A DNA stretch of 64,000 bases from positions 310,001-374,000 of the forward strand of contig CANMND010000002.1 in the NCBI GenBank assembly GCA_947499155.1. Reading direction: 5' to 3'. Both the position numbers and the translations under genes were made by a program. This DNA comes from an uncultured Sphingomonadales bacterium. Its GTDB lineage: Bacteria > Pseudomonadota > Alphaproteobacteria > Sphingomonadales > Rhodothalassiaceae. Each line of letters starts with the position of its first letter. Within the stretch, counting starts at the first letter, position 1. Shown here piece by piece: positions 9,274 to 19,617 of the stretch. The notes beneath the pieces were generated by a model, which did not search any database, was not told the origin of the DNA, and saw nothing but the letters and a program-made list of their open reading frames with translations.

Positions 9274-9573
9274 AACACTTGCCTGACCGAACGACCCTGC
9301 CTTGTCACTCTGCTGGCGGGCTGAACTTTGTCATGGCAATTGGCAGTGTTAAAATAATGATAACCCTTTTGCATCGGATAATGAGAGACAGGACAATTGC
9401 GTTAATTATGCTGTAAAGAATAGGTATCCCTTGTTACAGGGCATGTTATCCTTGTTTAGATGTAATCGTGAGAAATCAATCAGTTGGCAGCGGATTTGCT
9501 ATTGAGATTTGCAGATTCGTCCTGATTGAAGTACACACCCTTGTCTCGGTCGAACGTTTTATAAGGATATCTG
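9274..9573. other. 300-base intergenic region before the BCCT transporter
   Basis: No convincing gene or RNA is seen. The only structure noted is a short CCCT(6)AGGG stem near 9427-9440. The 3' half presumably holds the promoter of the transporter; an AAGGAT ribosome site lies just upstream of its GTG start. Confidence 0.5.
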
Positions 9574-11550
9574 GTGGCATTCTGGAACTGGCGTATATTT
9601 GATACGGTTAACAAGCCTGTCTTTTTTATATCTGCTTTCACTATTTTACTGACGCTCGTATTTGCAGTGATCGACCCTCAGGATGCAAACGAGTGGTTTA
9701 GAGCGTTACAAACCAGCATTGTTGCTCGCTTTGGCTGGTTTTATGTCCTCAGTGTCGCGTTTTTCCTTATATTTGCGATTTATCTGGCCTCCAGTTCTTA
9801 TGGCAATGTCAAGCTGGGCCCGGATCACGATTCGCCGGATTTTTCCTATCTTTCATGGATGGCGATGCTGTTTGCGGCCGGTATGGGTATTGGACTCATG
9901 TTCTTTGGGGTAGCTGAACCCATATCCCACTATATCTCACCTCCAGCCATGAAAGGTGAAACTATAGAAGCCGCCCGTGAGGCCATGAAAATTACTTTCT
10001 TTCACTGGGGCGTTCACGCCTGGGCAATTTATGCAGTTGTTGGTCTGGCGCTGGCGTATTTCTGCTACCGGCGAGGTCTTCCACTAACCATCCGTTCCAG
10101 CCTTTATCCGTTTCTTGGTGACAGGATATATGGACCTATCGGCCATGCCGTAGACATTCTGGCCGTAGTCAGCACCATGTTCGGCATTGCCACATCTTTG
10201 GGCGTTGGCGTGATGCAGATAAATGCAGGCTTTAACCATTTATTTGGACTGCCTGAAACCCAACTCGTACAGGTCACGCTAATAGCCTTAATAACGGCAG
10301 CCGCTACCATGTCCGTTGCAGTTGGACTTAAGGCTGGTATCAAGCGCCTGAGTGAGTTCAACCTGATTCTGGCGGTCATCTTGCTTTTATTCGTTCTGGT
10401 CACAGGGCCTACCTTGTTTTTGCTCCAGGCCTTTGTCCAGAATATCGGTGGGTATCTGAGTGACATTGTCACACGGTCTTTCACGCTTTTTGCCTATGAG
10501 CCAAATAGCTGGATTGGAGACTGGACGCTGTTTTACTGGGCCTGGTGGATAGCCTGGTCTCCCTTTGTCGGTACGTTTATCGCGCGCATTTCCAAAGGCC
10601 GCACGATCCGTGAATTCATTGTTGGCGTGCTATTAGTGCCAACCGGATTTACTTTTTTGTGGATGACCGTTTTTGGCAATTCGGCGATTTTGTTCGACAT
10701 GATGGGTACGCAAGACATTGCCCATGATGTGGTGACGAACATGCCTGTCGCCTTGTTCCGGTTTTTTGAGATATTGCCCATGTCCGGCTTTATCTCCCTG
10801 CTCGGCACAGTTTTGGCCATGACCTTTTTCATAACCTCGTCTGATTCCGGATCGCTGGTGATAGACAGTATTACGTCAAGCGGGACCGCGAGGCCCTCAC
10901 GTCTGTGGCAGCGGATATTCTGGGCCGTAGTGCAAGGAATTGTTGCCGCTATCCTTCTGACAGTCGGGGGATTGCAGGCCCTTCAGGCAGCGTCCCTTAC
11001 CAGTGCGCTTCCTTTCACACTTGTAATTATTATTACTTGTCTGGGGCTTTTGCGCGCTCTTCAGGATGAACGAGCGAGAAAGCTGAGCCACAGAGTAGCG
11101 TCAACTCTTGCTGTCAGTGGTGTGTCAATCCCATGGAAACAGCGCCTGCGCAGCATTTTGACATTTCCCAAAAAAGCCGAAGCAGAGCGATTTCTTGCCG
11201 AAGTCGCCCGTCCGGCCCTGGCTGAGGTCGCGCAAGAGCTGACCACACGCGGGCTAAAGACAACATTGGAGTGTGAAGATGAGAAGCTGCGCCTTTTGAT
11301 AACTGAAGATGCAGACGGCGCCTATCCGTTCGATTACGCCATTCATTTACGTGATTATCTCATACCCGGCTTTGCTTTTGACGATCTGGATCCAAAAAGT
11401 TCAAAAGCGCCGCGCTTTTACAGGGCAGAGGTGTTCCAAAGTGAGGGTGGCGAGCCTTATGATGTTCTCACATATAGTCGTGAACAACTCATGGCAGATG
11501 TGATCGCACAATATGACCGCTATCACTATTATATTTATATGGTTCGATAA
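9574..11550 (+). CDS. BCCT family betaine/carnitine/choline transporter
   Basis: 658 residues with about twelve membrane segments in the first 500. The BCCT signature is present: glycine-rich motif GMGIGLMFFGVAEP in TM3 and a Trp-rich segment (YWAWWIAWSPFVGTFIARIS) around TM8. The cytosolic C-terminal extension of about 150 residues (FLAEVARPALAEVAQEL onwards) is typical of BetT-type members that respond to osmolarity. It imports quaternary ammonium solutes using an ion or proton gradient; the substrate is not determined by the motifs seen. The start is GTG with AAGGAT 6-7 bases upstream. No bet biosynthetic genes are adjacent, which leaves osmoprotection by uptake as the simplest role. Confidence 0.9.
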   Translation: MAFWNWRIFDTVNKPVFFISAFTILLTLVFAVIDPQDANEWFRALQTSIVARFGWFYVLSVAFFLIFAIYLASSSYGNVKLGPDHDSPDFSYLSWMAMLFAAGMGIGLMFFGVAEPISHYISPPAMKGETIEAAREAMKITFFHWGVHAWAIYAVVGLALAYFCYRRGLPLTIRSSLYPFLGDRIYGPIGHAVDILAVVSTMFGIATSLGVGVMQINAGFNHLFGLPETQLVQVTLIALITAAATMSVAVGLKAGIKRLSEFNLILAVILLLFVLVTGPTLFLLQAFVQNIGGYLSDIVTRSFTLFAYEPNSWIGDWTLFYWAWWIAWSPFVGTFIARISKGRTIREFIVGVLLVPTGFTFLWMTVFGNSAILFDMMGTQDIAHDVVTNMPVALFRFFEILPMSGFISLLGTVLAMTFFITSSDSGSLVIDSITSSGTARPSRLWQRIFWAVVQGIVAAILLTVGGLQALQAASLTSALPFTLVIIITCLGLLRALQDERARKLSHRVASTLAVSGVSIPWKQRLRSILTFPKKAEAERFLAEVARPALAEVAQELTTRGLKTTLECEDEKLRLLITEDADGAYPFDYAIHLRDYLIPGFAFDDLDPKSSKAPRFYRAEVFQSEGGEPYDVLTYSREQLMADVIAQYDRYHYYIYMVR

Positions 11551-11660
11551 TCTGCTCCCATCCCAGGGTTCAAGGAAAATTCAGGTGCAAGGTTTGCTCT
11601 TGGCTGCCCGCCACCCTATCTCTCACTCAACACTGAACATTCCCTATGAGAGGCTGATAC

Positions 11661-13019
11661 ATGTCTTCACGCGGTTACGATTATGATCTTTTTGTAATAG
11701 GCGCAGGTTCTGGTGGCGTCCGGGCCTCACGTATTTCCTCCTCATTCGGAGCCCGTGTGGCTATCGCTGAGGAATACAGGGTAGGGGGAACCTGTGTCAT
11801 TAGAGGCTGCGTGCCGAAAAAGCTGATGACCTATGCGGCTCATTTCCGTCAGGATTTTGAAGATGCCCATGGTTATGGCTGGGACAAGGTAAATCCAGGC
11901 TTTGACTGGCCCCGTTTCATCGCCGCAAAAGACGCTGAAATTGACAGACTGAACGGCCTTTACACACAAACACTTGCCAATAACAATGTGACAGTTTTTG
12001 AGGAGCGGGCAGTCATTGAGGACAAGCACACTGTCCGCGTTGGCGATAAACTCATCACGGCAAAGACTATTCTGGTTGCGACTGGCGGCAGTGCCAACTT
12101 GCCGTCCATACCAGGTGTGGAACACGCCATAACGTCTAATGAGGCCTTTCATCTGGATGCGCTGCCGGAACGAATTGTCATTGTAGGTGGCGGCTATATC
12201 GCTGTGGAATTTGCAGGCATTTTTCATGGATTAGGGTCAGAGGTTACCCTGATATACCGACGCGACAAAATCCTGCGCGGGTTTGATCAGGATATTCGGA
12301 CCCGGCTTCAGGACGCCATGCGCCAAAAGGGCATAACAATTTTGTGCCAGCGTGATGTGAGCGCAATCGAAAAAACCGCCGACGGGCTCAGCATAAGCCT
12401 TACCCAAGGTCACAGCATCAAAGCGGATCAGATCATGTACGCTATTGGACGCAGGCCCAATACGGAAGACCTGGGACTTGAAAAGGCCGGAGTCCAGCTT
12501 GATACCAGTGGTGCTGTCATCGTCGATGACTATTCCCGAACGAATGTTGATAATATTTATGCTGTTGGTGATGTAACCGACCGTATCGCCCTTACACCTG
12601 TCGCCATCAAAGAGGGGCACGCATTTGCCCTGACACTTTACAACAACACACCGACAAGACCTGACCACCACAATGTGGCATCGGCCGTCTTTTCCGATCC
12701 ACCCATTGGCTCTGTTGGCATGACAGAGGATGAAGCCATGGACAAGCTTGGGACTGTCGATGTTTATGTGTCAGATTTCCGACCAATGAAGAATACCCTT
12801 GCCGGACGATCTGATCGTGCATTTGCCAAAGTGATCGTTGATGGGAAAACAGACAAGGTTGTGGGCATGCACAAGATTGGACCCGACGCGCCAGAGATTA
12901 TCCAGGGTTTTGCGGTTGCATTGAAACAAGGTTTGACAAAGACGGTCCTCGATTCAACAGTGGCCATTCATCCCACAAGCGCAGAAGAGTTGGTTCTGAT
13001 GAGCAAAAAGCGCAACTGA
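11661..13019 (+). CDS. gor: glutathione-disulfide reductase
   Basis: 452 residues. The N-terminal FAD-binding motif is DLFVIGAGSGGVRASR. The redox-active disulfide lies in GGTCVIRGCVPKK, the variant typical of glutathione reductases. An NADPH-binding segment (IVIVGGGYIAVEFAGI, followed by YRRDKILRGFD) and the C-terminal dimerisation domain ending with the catalytic-base motif HPTSAEE complete the fold. The enzyme reduces GSSG to GSH with NADPH in the cytoplasm. It is followed 57-84 bases later by the DAHP synthase gene and may share its transcript. Confidence 0.92.
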   Translation: MSSRGYDYDLFVIGAGSGGVRASRISSSFGARVAIAEEYRVGGTCVIRGCVPKKLMTYAAHFRQDFEDAHGYGWDKVNPGFDWPRFIAAKDAEIDRLNGLYTQTLANNNVTVFEERAVIEDKHTVRVGDKLITAKTILVATGGSANLPSIPGVEHAITSNEAFHLDALPERIVIVGGGYIAVEFAGIFHGLGSEVTLIYRRDKILRGFDQDIRTRLQDAMRQKGITILCQRDVSAIEKTADGLSISLTQGHSIKADQIMYAIGRRPNTEDLGLEKAGVQLDTSGAVIVDDYSRTNVDNIYAVGDVTDRIALTPVAIKEGHAFALTLYNNTPTRPDHHNVASAVFSDPPIGSVGMTEDEAMDKLGTVDVYVSDFRPMKNTLAGRSDRAFAKVIVDGKTDKVVGMHKIGPDAPEIIQGFAVALKQGLTKTVLDSTVAIHPTSAEELVLMSKKRN

Positions 13020-13103
13020 GCGAAGTGGATTCTGGCTTATACTTATACCTGCACATTATATAGAACCTATCGATATGTGTGTGCCCCTTATCAAGGACGA
13101 AGT

Positions 13104-14498
13104 ATGCGTAAGCGCTGGTCACCCCTGTCATGGCGGTCTTATCCCGTCGCACAGCAGCCGGAATATCCCGACATGGCTGCACTGGCGTCAGTTGAACAAA
13201 GGCTGAAGGACTTTCCACCCCTGGTATTCGGTGAGGAAATTCTTAGTCTGAAACAGCAATTGGCCCGCGTGGCTGAGGGCAGGGCATTCCTTTTGCAGGG
13301 GGGCGATTGCGCAGAAAGCTTTGCAGAATTTCACCCGGATACCATCCGCGACAGTTTCCGTGTCCTGCTTCAGATGGCCGTTGTGTTGACCTTTGCAGCC
13401 GCGTCACCTGTGGTAAAAGTTGGACGAATGGCTGGACAATTTGGAAAGCCGCGCTCCAGCCCTACTGAAAGACAAGGTGATCTGGAGCTCCCAAGCTACC
13501 GTGGCGATAACGTCAACGGGATCGATTTCACTCCGGAATCAAGACAACCTGATCCAGAACGCCTGATCCGCGCATACAATCAATCAGCCGCCACGCTCAA
13601 TCTTTTGCGTGCCTATGCCAATGGTGGTTATGCCGACTTGCACAAAGTTCATCGCTGGAACCTGGATTTTGTCGCCAATTCACCAGCAGCAGAGCGCTTT
13701 CAGGATCTGGCCGACAGGATCGGGGAAGCCTTGTCGTTCATGCGAGCTTGCGGTTTGGGTGATGATGCGGTTCGTGAGTTGAAGGGTACTGAGTTTTTTA
13801 CCAGCCATGAATGCTTGCTGCTGGGCTTTGAAGAGTCTCTTACCAGGCAGGAGCCAGGCCAAATAGGGTGGTTTGATAATTCCGCTCATATGCTTTGGTG
13901 CGGGGATCGCACACGGCATCCAGATGGTGCTCATATCGAGTTTCTTCGTGGCGTTGAAAATCCGATTGCTGTAAAAATCGGGCCTACCATGACGCCGGAT
14001 GAATTGCTCCGCCTCATCGACATCCTCAACCCGTTTGACGAGCCTGGGCGATTGACCCTGATTGGTCGCTTTGGTGCTGATAAGATTGAACAGCATTTAC
14101 CAGCCCTGATCCAGGCAGTGAAAGCAGATGGCAGACGGGTTGTCTGGAGTTGTGACCCCATGCACGGCAACACGGTAAAAAGCTCTGTTGGCCTAAAGAC
14201 ACGAGCATTCGATCGCATGATGCAGGAGGTCCGGCAATTTTTCGCCATTCATAGATCGGAAGGCACATTTGCCGGTGGCATTCACCTGGAACTGACCGGT
14301 CAAAACGTGACGGAGTGTACGGGTGGCGCGACTGCTATCACTGAAGATTCGTTACATTCTCGCTATCATACTCATTGTGACCCACGTCTGAATGCGGACC
14401 AAAGTCTTGAGATGGCGTTCCAGCTTGCCGAATTGTTAAAAAATGAGCGGGGCCATCAAACAAAATTAAGTGCAAAAAGACAAAAGGCCAGTGCGTAG
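13104..14498 (+). CDS. class II 3-deoxy-7-phosphoheptulonate synthase
   Basis: 464 residues from ATG 13104, chosen because AAGGACG lies about 6 bases upstream. An in-frame GTG at 13077 would add nine residues. Class II (plant-type) DAHP synthase features include [10 protein letters not shown] and YPDMAALA near the start, [11 protein letters not shown] with the active-site cysteine, [15 protein letters not shown], and SCDPMHGNT with the metal-binding region near the C-terminus. The enzyme condenses phosphoenolpyruvate with erythrose-4-phosphate in the first step of the shikimate pathway. The gene ends inside a terminator hairpin that includes the stop codon. Confidence 0.92.
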   Translation: MRKRWSPLSWRSYPVAQQPEYPDMAALASVEQRLKDFPPLVFGEEILSLKQQLARVAEGRAFLLQGGDCAESFAEFHPDTIRDSFRVLLQMAVVLTFAAASPVVKVGRMAGQFGKPRSSPTERQGDLELPSYRGDNVNGIDFTPESRQPDPERLIRAYNQSAATLNLLRAYANGGYADLHKVHRWNLDFVANSPAAERFQDLADRIGEALSFMRACGLGDDAVRELKGTEFFTSHECLLLGFEESLTRQEPGQIGWFDNSAHMLWCGDRTRHPDGAHIEFLRGVENPIAVKIGPTMTPDELLRLIDILNPFDEPGRLTLIGRFGADKIEQHLPALIQAVKADGRRVVWSCDPMHGNTVKSSVGLKTRAFDRMMQEVRQFFAIHRSEGTFAGGIHLELTGQNVTECTGGATAITEDSLHSRYHTHCDPRLNADQSLEMAFQLAELLKNERGHQTKLSAKRQKASA

Positions 14499-14511
14499 TC
14501 ACCGGCCTTTT
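14482..14511 (+). terminator. rho-independent terminator after DAHP synthase
   Basis: An AAAAGGCC stem (14482-14489) pairs with GGCCTTTT (14504-14511). The loop contains the TAG stop codon. A-rich and T-rich flanks mean it could also serve the convergent minus-strand genes. Confidence 0.8.
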
Positions 14512-14528
14512 CATTTGCTTGTCTAATG

Positions 14529-14771
14529 TCAGACAGTTTCTTCTGGGCTACGAATTGTTCGCCATGCACCGATTGCAAATTTGGCGACCCATAATAGCAC
14601 TGGAATACTGGATGCTATCATTATTCCAAAAGTGACCTTAGTGGGCAGTCCCAGAATACTCAAAAGTGCCCACTCCAGTCCATTCACAACGGCAAGAGCC
14701 GCGACTCCCACAAGAATTGTAGCCGAAATGGTCACAATCATTGCCGCAATCAGCGAACTTTGTGTGCTCAC
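14529..14771 (-). CDS. small two-TM membrane protein, unknown function
   Basis: 80 residues with two membrane segments (about residues 8-36 and 46-68) and a short charged C-terminal tail. It starts with GTG directly after the stop of the next minus-strand gene (TGAGTG), so the two are translationally linked. Both proteins have the same two-helix layout (see 14772-15026) and may be paralogues or partners. I recognise no family. It is convergent with the DAHP synthase gene across a shared terminator. Confidence 0.55.
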   Translation of the reverse strand: MSTQSSLIAAMIVTISATILVGVAALAVVNGLEWALLSILGLPTKVTFGIMIASSIPVLLWVAKFAIGAWRTIRSPEETV

Positions 14772-15026
14772 TCATTGAAACTCCAAGGGTTCTGCAGAAT
14801 CCAGATTCTGCAACTGAGTACGAATTGCCGAACGTGCGGCATAAATAGCAAAGATTACGCTTGCGATACCTACGACGATGGCCCCTAGAATTCGCGCTTC
14901 AGTGTTTAAGCCAAAGATGTCCTCCAAGGAGAGGACCAAGCCCTCAAAAACAATGCCGAATTCAAGTAACCCAAGGATAAACCCAGTGGTTGCCGCAAGT
15001 ACCGCTACGCGAGTTGAATGGCGCAT
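14772..15026 (-). CDS. small two-TM membrane protein, unknown function
   Basis: 84 residues with two membrane segments (about residues 7-30 and 46-66), acidic residues in the connecting loop (LEDIFGLNTEA) and a C-terminal tail ending in EPLEFQ. It is the first gene of a two-gene minus-strand unit with 14529-14771. The loop between helices in both proteins contains an LGLPT/FGLNT-like turn, which suggests related folds. The function is unknown. Confidence 0.55.
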   Translation of the reverse strand: MRHSTRVAVLAATTGFILGLLEFGIVFEGLVLSLEDIFGLNTEARILGAIVVGIASVIFAIYAARSAIRTQLQNLDSAEPLEFQ

Positions 15027-15061
15027 GATACGAGTCCTATGATATGTATGCTTTATAAAAG

Positions 15062-15085
15062 AGGACGACCAAGCACGATCGTCCT
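15062..15085 (-). other. hairpin upstream of the small membrane-protein pair
   Basis: AGGACGA (15062-15068) is complementary to TCGTCCT (15079-15085). Read on the minus strand the stem is followed by CTTTTAT, resembling a terminator or attenuator in the leader of the two-gene unit. On the plus strand there is no T-run. Confidence 0.5.
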
Positions 15086-15243
15086 TCTATATGTCGGACT
15101 CATTTTCAATGTTTACAAGTGGAAAATATTTTCCGGCCATCACATGTAACTTCAACGGTCCCACACCATAAAGTGTCAGGTACAGTACCTTACAGGCGGA
15201 AGAGGTCTTGTCGTGCCTGTTGCCGGGGTCTAAACAGACTATT

Positions 15244-16920
15244 ATGACACACTCGCCTTTTCGCATCAGCATGGCCCAGCTCAATCCTCTTGTAGGGGAT
15301 TTGACACGTAATCTGGAAGCCATCCGCAAGGCCCGTGCCAGGGCTATGTCGGAAGGCGCTGACCTTCTGGTAACACCCGAAATGAGTCTTGCGGGATATC
15401 CGGCAGAAGACCTGATCTTAAAACCATTTTTTATCAAAAGCGTGCGCGCCTGTGTTGAGGTGTTGGCAAAAGACACAAGTGACGGCGGGCCTGCCGTTAT
15501 TGTCGGTGCCCCCTGGATGTGTGACGGGGAACTTTATAATGCAGCCCTGGTCCTTGAGAACGGCGCCATAAAGAATATTGTGCGAAAGACTGACCTGCCC
15601 AATTACGGTGTGTTTGACGAAAAGCGGGTTTTTAGAGCGGCACAGCCTTCTGAACCAATTATAATCAAAGGCCATTCCATTGGCCTCATGATCTGTGAAG
15701 ATATGTGGTTTCCGCAGTGCACGGCCTATCTGAAAGAGCAGGGCGCCAACATTCTTGTAGCCATCACAGCATCACCTTTTGAAACAGCAAAAGGCCAAGA
15801 GCGCCTGGTCACCGCGCGGAAAAGGGTTAAAGAGTCTGGGCTGCCACTGATTTTCGTAAATCAGGCAGGAGGCCAGGACGAAGTCATTTTTGATGGCACT
15901 TCTTTTGCTCTTGCATCGAATGGGGAAATTCGTGCGCAGTGTGCAGGTTTTGATCAGGACTATCAGACCCTTGATTGCGAATTGGATGGAAAAGGCCGCC
16001 TTGTCCCACAACAAGGCAGGATAACCCCTGCATTTTCTGATCTTGATGCGATCTATCAGGCGACCATGCTGGGCCTGCGTGACTACGTCACTAAAAATGG
16101 TTTCCCTGGCGTTCTTATTGGTCTGTCCGGGGGCCTTGATTCGGCATTAACTGCTGCAATCGCTGTAGATGCTCTGGGACCATCCAAGGTGCGCACAGTA
16201 ATGCTGCAATCACCCTATACTTCAGATGAAAGTCTTGAGGATGCAGCCAAGTGCGCGGACCTATTGAAAGTACATCTGGATGCCATCCCGATTGATCCAG
16301 CTATGACCGCATTCGATGATATGCTTAAAGACAAATTTACAAACACAAAGTCTGATACCACGGAAGAAAATATTCAGGCACGGATCCGGGGCGTCGTTCT
16401 CATGGCGCTTTCCAACAAATTTGGTGACCTTCTTCTCACTACCGGCAATAAGTCTGAGATAAGTATAGGATACTCAACACTTTATGGCGATATGTCCGGT
16501 GGGTACTCCGTTTTGAAAGATATCTATAAATCCACTGTATTCACACTGTCCCGCAGAAGAAATGAAAGTCACCCCCTTAATGGCCTTGGCCCCAAAGGTC
16601 CAGCTATCCCCGAACGGGTCATTACCAAGCCGCCCTCAGCCGAACTGCGCCCTGACCAAACCGATGCGGATTCCCTGCCACCTTATGACCAGTTGGACGA
16701 TATTTTATATTGTCTGGTAGAAGAAAGCATGGCGTCTGCCGATATCGTGGAACGCGGTCATGACCCGGAAACGGTGGCGCGGGTGGAACATATGCTTTAT
16801 GTCGCTGAATATAAACGACGTCAGGCCGCACCTGGTGTGAAAATCACCCGTAAAAGCTTCGGGCGCGACCGACGTTATCCGATCACCAATGGTTTTAGAA
16901 CGGCCCGCCGCCCATGTTAG
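15244..16920 (+). CDS. nadE: glutamine-dependent NAD+ synthase
   Basis: 558 residues from ATG 15244; the longer in-frame start at 15208 has no support. The N-terminal nitrilase-type glutaminase domain has the Glu of TPEMSLAGYPAED, Lys in FDEKRVF and nucleophile Cys in LMICEDMWFP. The C-terminal NAD synthetase domain has the ATP-pyrophosphatase loop IGLSGGLDSALTAA, followed by STLYGDMSGG. It converts deamido-NAD to NAD using glutamine as the nitrogen source. It is the first gene of a tight plus-strand run: its last 7 bases overlap gltX. Confidence 0.94.
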   Translation: MTHSPFRISMAQLNPLVGDLTRNLEAIRKARARAMSEGADLLVTPEMSLAGYPAEDLILKPFFIKSVRACVEVLAKDTSDGGPAVIVGAPWMCDGELYNAALVLENGAIKNIVRKTDLPNYGVFDEKRVFRAAQPSEPIIIKGHSIGLMICEDMWFPQCTAYLKEQGANILVAITASPFETAKGQERLVTARKRVKESGLPLIFVNQAGGQDEVIFDGTSFALASNGEIRAQCAGFDQDYQTLDCELDGKGRLVPQQGRITPAFSDLDAIYQATMLGLRDYVTKNGFPGVLIGLSGGLDSALTAAIAVDALGPSKVRTVMLQSPYTSDESLEDAAKCADLLKVHLDAIPIDPAMTAFDDMLKDKFTNTKSDTTEENIQARIRGVVLMALSNKFGDLLLTTGNKSEISIGYSTLYGDMSGGYSVLKDIYKSTVFTLSRRRNESHPLNGLGPKGPAIPERVITKPPSAELRPDQTDADSLPPYDQLDDILYCLVEESMASADIVERGHDPETVARVEHMLYVAEYKRRQAAPGVKITRKSFGRDRRYPITNGFRTARRPC

Positions 16921-18254
16921 TAAATGTACGTTTTGCACCATCACCCACTGGACTTCTGCATGTAGGCAATGTCCGGGCAGCTCTTCTCAACTGGCTGTTC
17001 TCCAGACAGCAAAACGGCAGTTTTCTCCTGCGTTTTGATGACACAGACATATCAAGATCGCGCCCCGAATTTGTGGACGCAATCCGCCGTGACCTGACGT
17101 GGCTGGGCCTTGAATGGGACAAGGAAGCCAAACAATCTGAACGGCTTGTCAATTATCAAAAGGTGGCGGACCAGCTTCGACAGGATGGACGACTTTACCC
17201 ATGCTATGAAACACCTGAGGAATTGTCCTTAAAACGACGTATGCAGCTTGGGCGGGGAATGCCTCCGGTTTATGACCGTGCCGCACTCAGCTTGTCAGAT
17301 GAAGATCGGGCGGATCTGGAAGCCAAAGGCCGAAAACCCCATTGGCGCTTTTTGCTCGACCGCGAAAAACGTGTGGAGTGGAATGACCTGATCAAGGGTC
17401 CGCAAACTGTTGATCCAAACAGTTTGTCAGACCCTGTTCTGATCCGTGCTGATGGAACATTTCTATATATGTTGCCATCAACGGTGGATGATATCGATTT
17501 TGAAATCAGTCACATTGTCAGGGGCGAGGACCACGTTACCAATACAGGTGAACAGATCCAGATATTTGAAGCACTGGGCGCGACTGTCCCACTTTTTGGA
17601 CATTACTCTTTGCTGAAGGCAAGTGACGGTGGAAAATTTTCAAAACGAGCAGAAAGCGGTTCTATAGCCGCCTTGCGCGATGAAGCCGATATTGAGCCAG
17701 AGGCCATTATCAGCCTGTTGGCACGGCTTGGCTCGTCGGATCCGATAGAAGCCTTTATTGATTATGAATCCTTGATCAAAGGCTTTGACTTCAGTCGCTT
17801 TTCGCGATCATCAGCCATTTTCGATGATCTGGTTCTGGATCATTTGAACGCACGCATATTGCATATGCTGCCCTATGACCAGGTGAAGAACCGTCCTCAG
17901 ATGAGGGGAATGGATGAATCATTCTGGTTGGCTGTTAGGAGCAATCTGGAACATTTCGAAGATGTGGCTTTGTGGCGGCAGGTGGTGGAAGGGCCTGTTT
18001 CGCCGGTTATCACAGAAAAAGACCGGGGCTTTCTTGACGAGGCACTGACTGTGCTGCCTGATACATTGGATGATGAGAGCTGGAAAAACTGGACAAACAC
18101 ACTCAAACAATCAAGCGGACGAAAAGGGCGTTCCTTGTTTATGCCATTGCGTCAGGCACTGACAGGTCAGGATCGTGGTCCTGAGATGGCTGCTTTGCTA
18201 CCCATGATTGGCAGGGAACGTGCCGAAATGCGACTGAAAGGGCATGCGGCGTGA
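16914..18254 (+). CDS. gltX: glutamate-tRNA ligase
   Basis: 446 residues. The class I synthetase signature region reads FAPSPTGLLHVGNVRAALLN (HIGH-equivalent HVGN), with KFSKRAES as the KMSKS loop. The catalytic Rossmann fold is followed by an alpha-helical anticodon domain that is somewhat short for GltX. Alphaproteobacteria often carry two GltX proteins; which of these this represents, and whether it charges tRNA-Glu only or also tRNA-Gln for the amidotransferase route, cannot be decided here. It overlaps nadE by 7 bases and is overlapped by the GTG start of cysS. Confidence 0.9.
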   Translation: MLVNVRFAPSPTGLLHVGNVRAALLNWLFSRQQNGSFLLRFDDTDISRSRPEFVDAIRRDLTWLGLEWDKEAKQSERLVNYQKVADQLRQDGRLYPCYETPEELSLKRRMQLGRGMPPVYDRAALSLSDEDRADLEAKGRKPHWRFLLDREKRVEWNDLIKGPQTVDPNSLSDPVLIRADGTFLYMLPSTVDDIDFEISHIVRGEDHVTNTGEQIQIFEALGATVPLFGHYSLLKASDGGKFSKRAESGSIAALRDEADIEPEAIISLLARLGSSDPIEAFIDYESLIKGFDFSRFSRSSAIFDDLVLDHLNARILHMLPYDQVKNRPQMRGMDESFWLAVRSNLEHFEDVALWRQVVEGPVSPVITEKDRGFLDEALTVLPDTLDDESWKNWTNTLKQSSGRKGRSLFMPLRQALTGQDRGPEMAALLPMIGRERAEMRLKGHAA

Positions 18255-19588
18255 CATTGACTCTAACCAACACCCAAAGCGGCAACAAAGAACGATTCAT
18301 CCCCATCGATCCAAAAAATGTGCGGATGTATGTCTGTGGCCCTACGGTCTATGATTATGCCCATATCGGCAATGCTCGCCCGCCGGTCGTTTTTGATATT
18401 CTATACAGGCTGTTGCGCCATGAATATGGAACAGATCATGTAACCTATGCCCGGAATATCACCGATATTGACGACAAAATCATGGAACGGGCGGCAGAAT
18501 TGGCCGTGCCGATCCAAACCATTACGCACAAATACAGCGCTATTTATCGTGATGACATGGCAGCGATCAATGTACTGCCGCCTGATATCGAGCCCCACGC
18601 CACCGATCATATCAAAGAAATGATTGAAATGGTCGAACAGCTCATCGCCAAGGACCATGCCTATAGTGTGAGCGGCCATGTACTGTTCCACGTTCCCTCC
18701 ATGGCCAATTACGGAAAGCTAAGCCATCGCGGCAGGGATGAAATGGTCGCAGGGGCAAGAGTGGACAAGGCACCCTATAAAAAGGACCAGGCAGACTTCA
18801 TCTTATGGAAACCCAGTGCAAATGATCAGGTGGGCTGGGAAAGTCCCTGGGGCAGGGGGCGTCCGGGCTGGCATCTGGAATGTTCTGCCATGATCGCTGC
18901 TCACCTTGGAATAGAAATAGATATCCATGGTGGCGGGCAGGACCTTATTTTCCCTCATCATGAAAATGAATGTGCGCAAAGTGAGTGCAGCCACGGACAC
19001 TCATTTGTCCGCTATTGGATGCATAATGGCTATGTCCTCTCCCATGGGGAGAAAATGTCCAAGTCACTTGGTAATTTTTATACTGTCCACGATTTGCTTG
19101 CTGATTTCCCCGGCGAGGCAATCCGTTTGACCCTTATGTCGGCCCATTATCGCCAACCCCTTGATTTCACCAAAGAAGGGATTGCGGAAAATAAACGCCG
19201 ACTTGACCGCTGGTATCGCCTGATCGCATCGGCGAATAGCGTAGGGGAGGTTCCACAAACCGTACTGGATGCCTTGAAGGACGACCTTAACACTCCACGC
19301 GCCATAGCAGAGCTGGAAGCGCTGGCAAAACCGGATACCGCTGCTGAGTTGAAAGCCGGTGCCCAGTTTATAGGTCTGCTTTCCCATTCATCTGAAGAAT
19401 GGTTAAAAGGTGACAGGTCAGACGGCTTATCAGCAGATCGCATTGAAGAGCTGATTGCTGAACGAAGAAATGCCAGGACTAACAAAGACTTTTCCCGTGC
19501 TGATGAGATAAGGGATGAACTTTTGCATTCCGGTGTTCGTCTGCTTGACAGGCCCGACGGAAGCTCTGATTGGGAAAGGATTGCCTGA
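18251..19588 (+). CDS. cysS: cysteine-tRNA ligase
   Basis: 445 residues. The HIGH motif region reads CGPTVYDYAHIGNARP, with the first zinc-ligand Cys. The central zinc site is seen as HLECSAM and FPHHENECAQSE, and the KMSKS loop is EKMSKSLGN. Length and motif order fit a standard CysRS. The start is GTG, overlapping the gltX stop (GTGA), so it is translated together with gltX. trmJ follows within 30 bases. Confidence 0.94.
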   Translation: MTLTLTNTQSGNKERFIPIDPKNVRMYVCGPTVYDYAHIGNARPPVVFDILYRLLRHEYGTDHVTYARNITDIDDKIMERAAELAVPIQTITHKYSAIYRDDMAAINVLPPDIEPHATDHIKEMIEMVEQLIAKDHAYSVSGHVLFHVPSMANYGKLSHRGRDEMVAGARVDKAPYKKDQADFILWKPSANDQVGWESPWGRGRPGWHLECSAMIAAHLGIEIDIHGGGQDLIFPHHENECAQSECSHGHSFVRYWMHNGYVLSHGEKMSKSLGNFYTVHDLLADFPGEAIRLTLMSAHYRQPLDFTKEGIAENKRRLDRWYRLIASANSVGEVPQTVLDALKDDLNTPRAIAELEALAKPDTAAELKAGAQFIGLLSHSSEEWLKGDRSDGLSADRIEELIAERRNARTNKDFSRADEIRDELLHSGVRLLDRPDGSSDWERIA

Positions 19589-19617
19589 TTGTGCCAGGTG
19601 ATACTTTGGATAACCGA

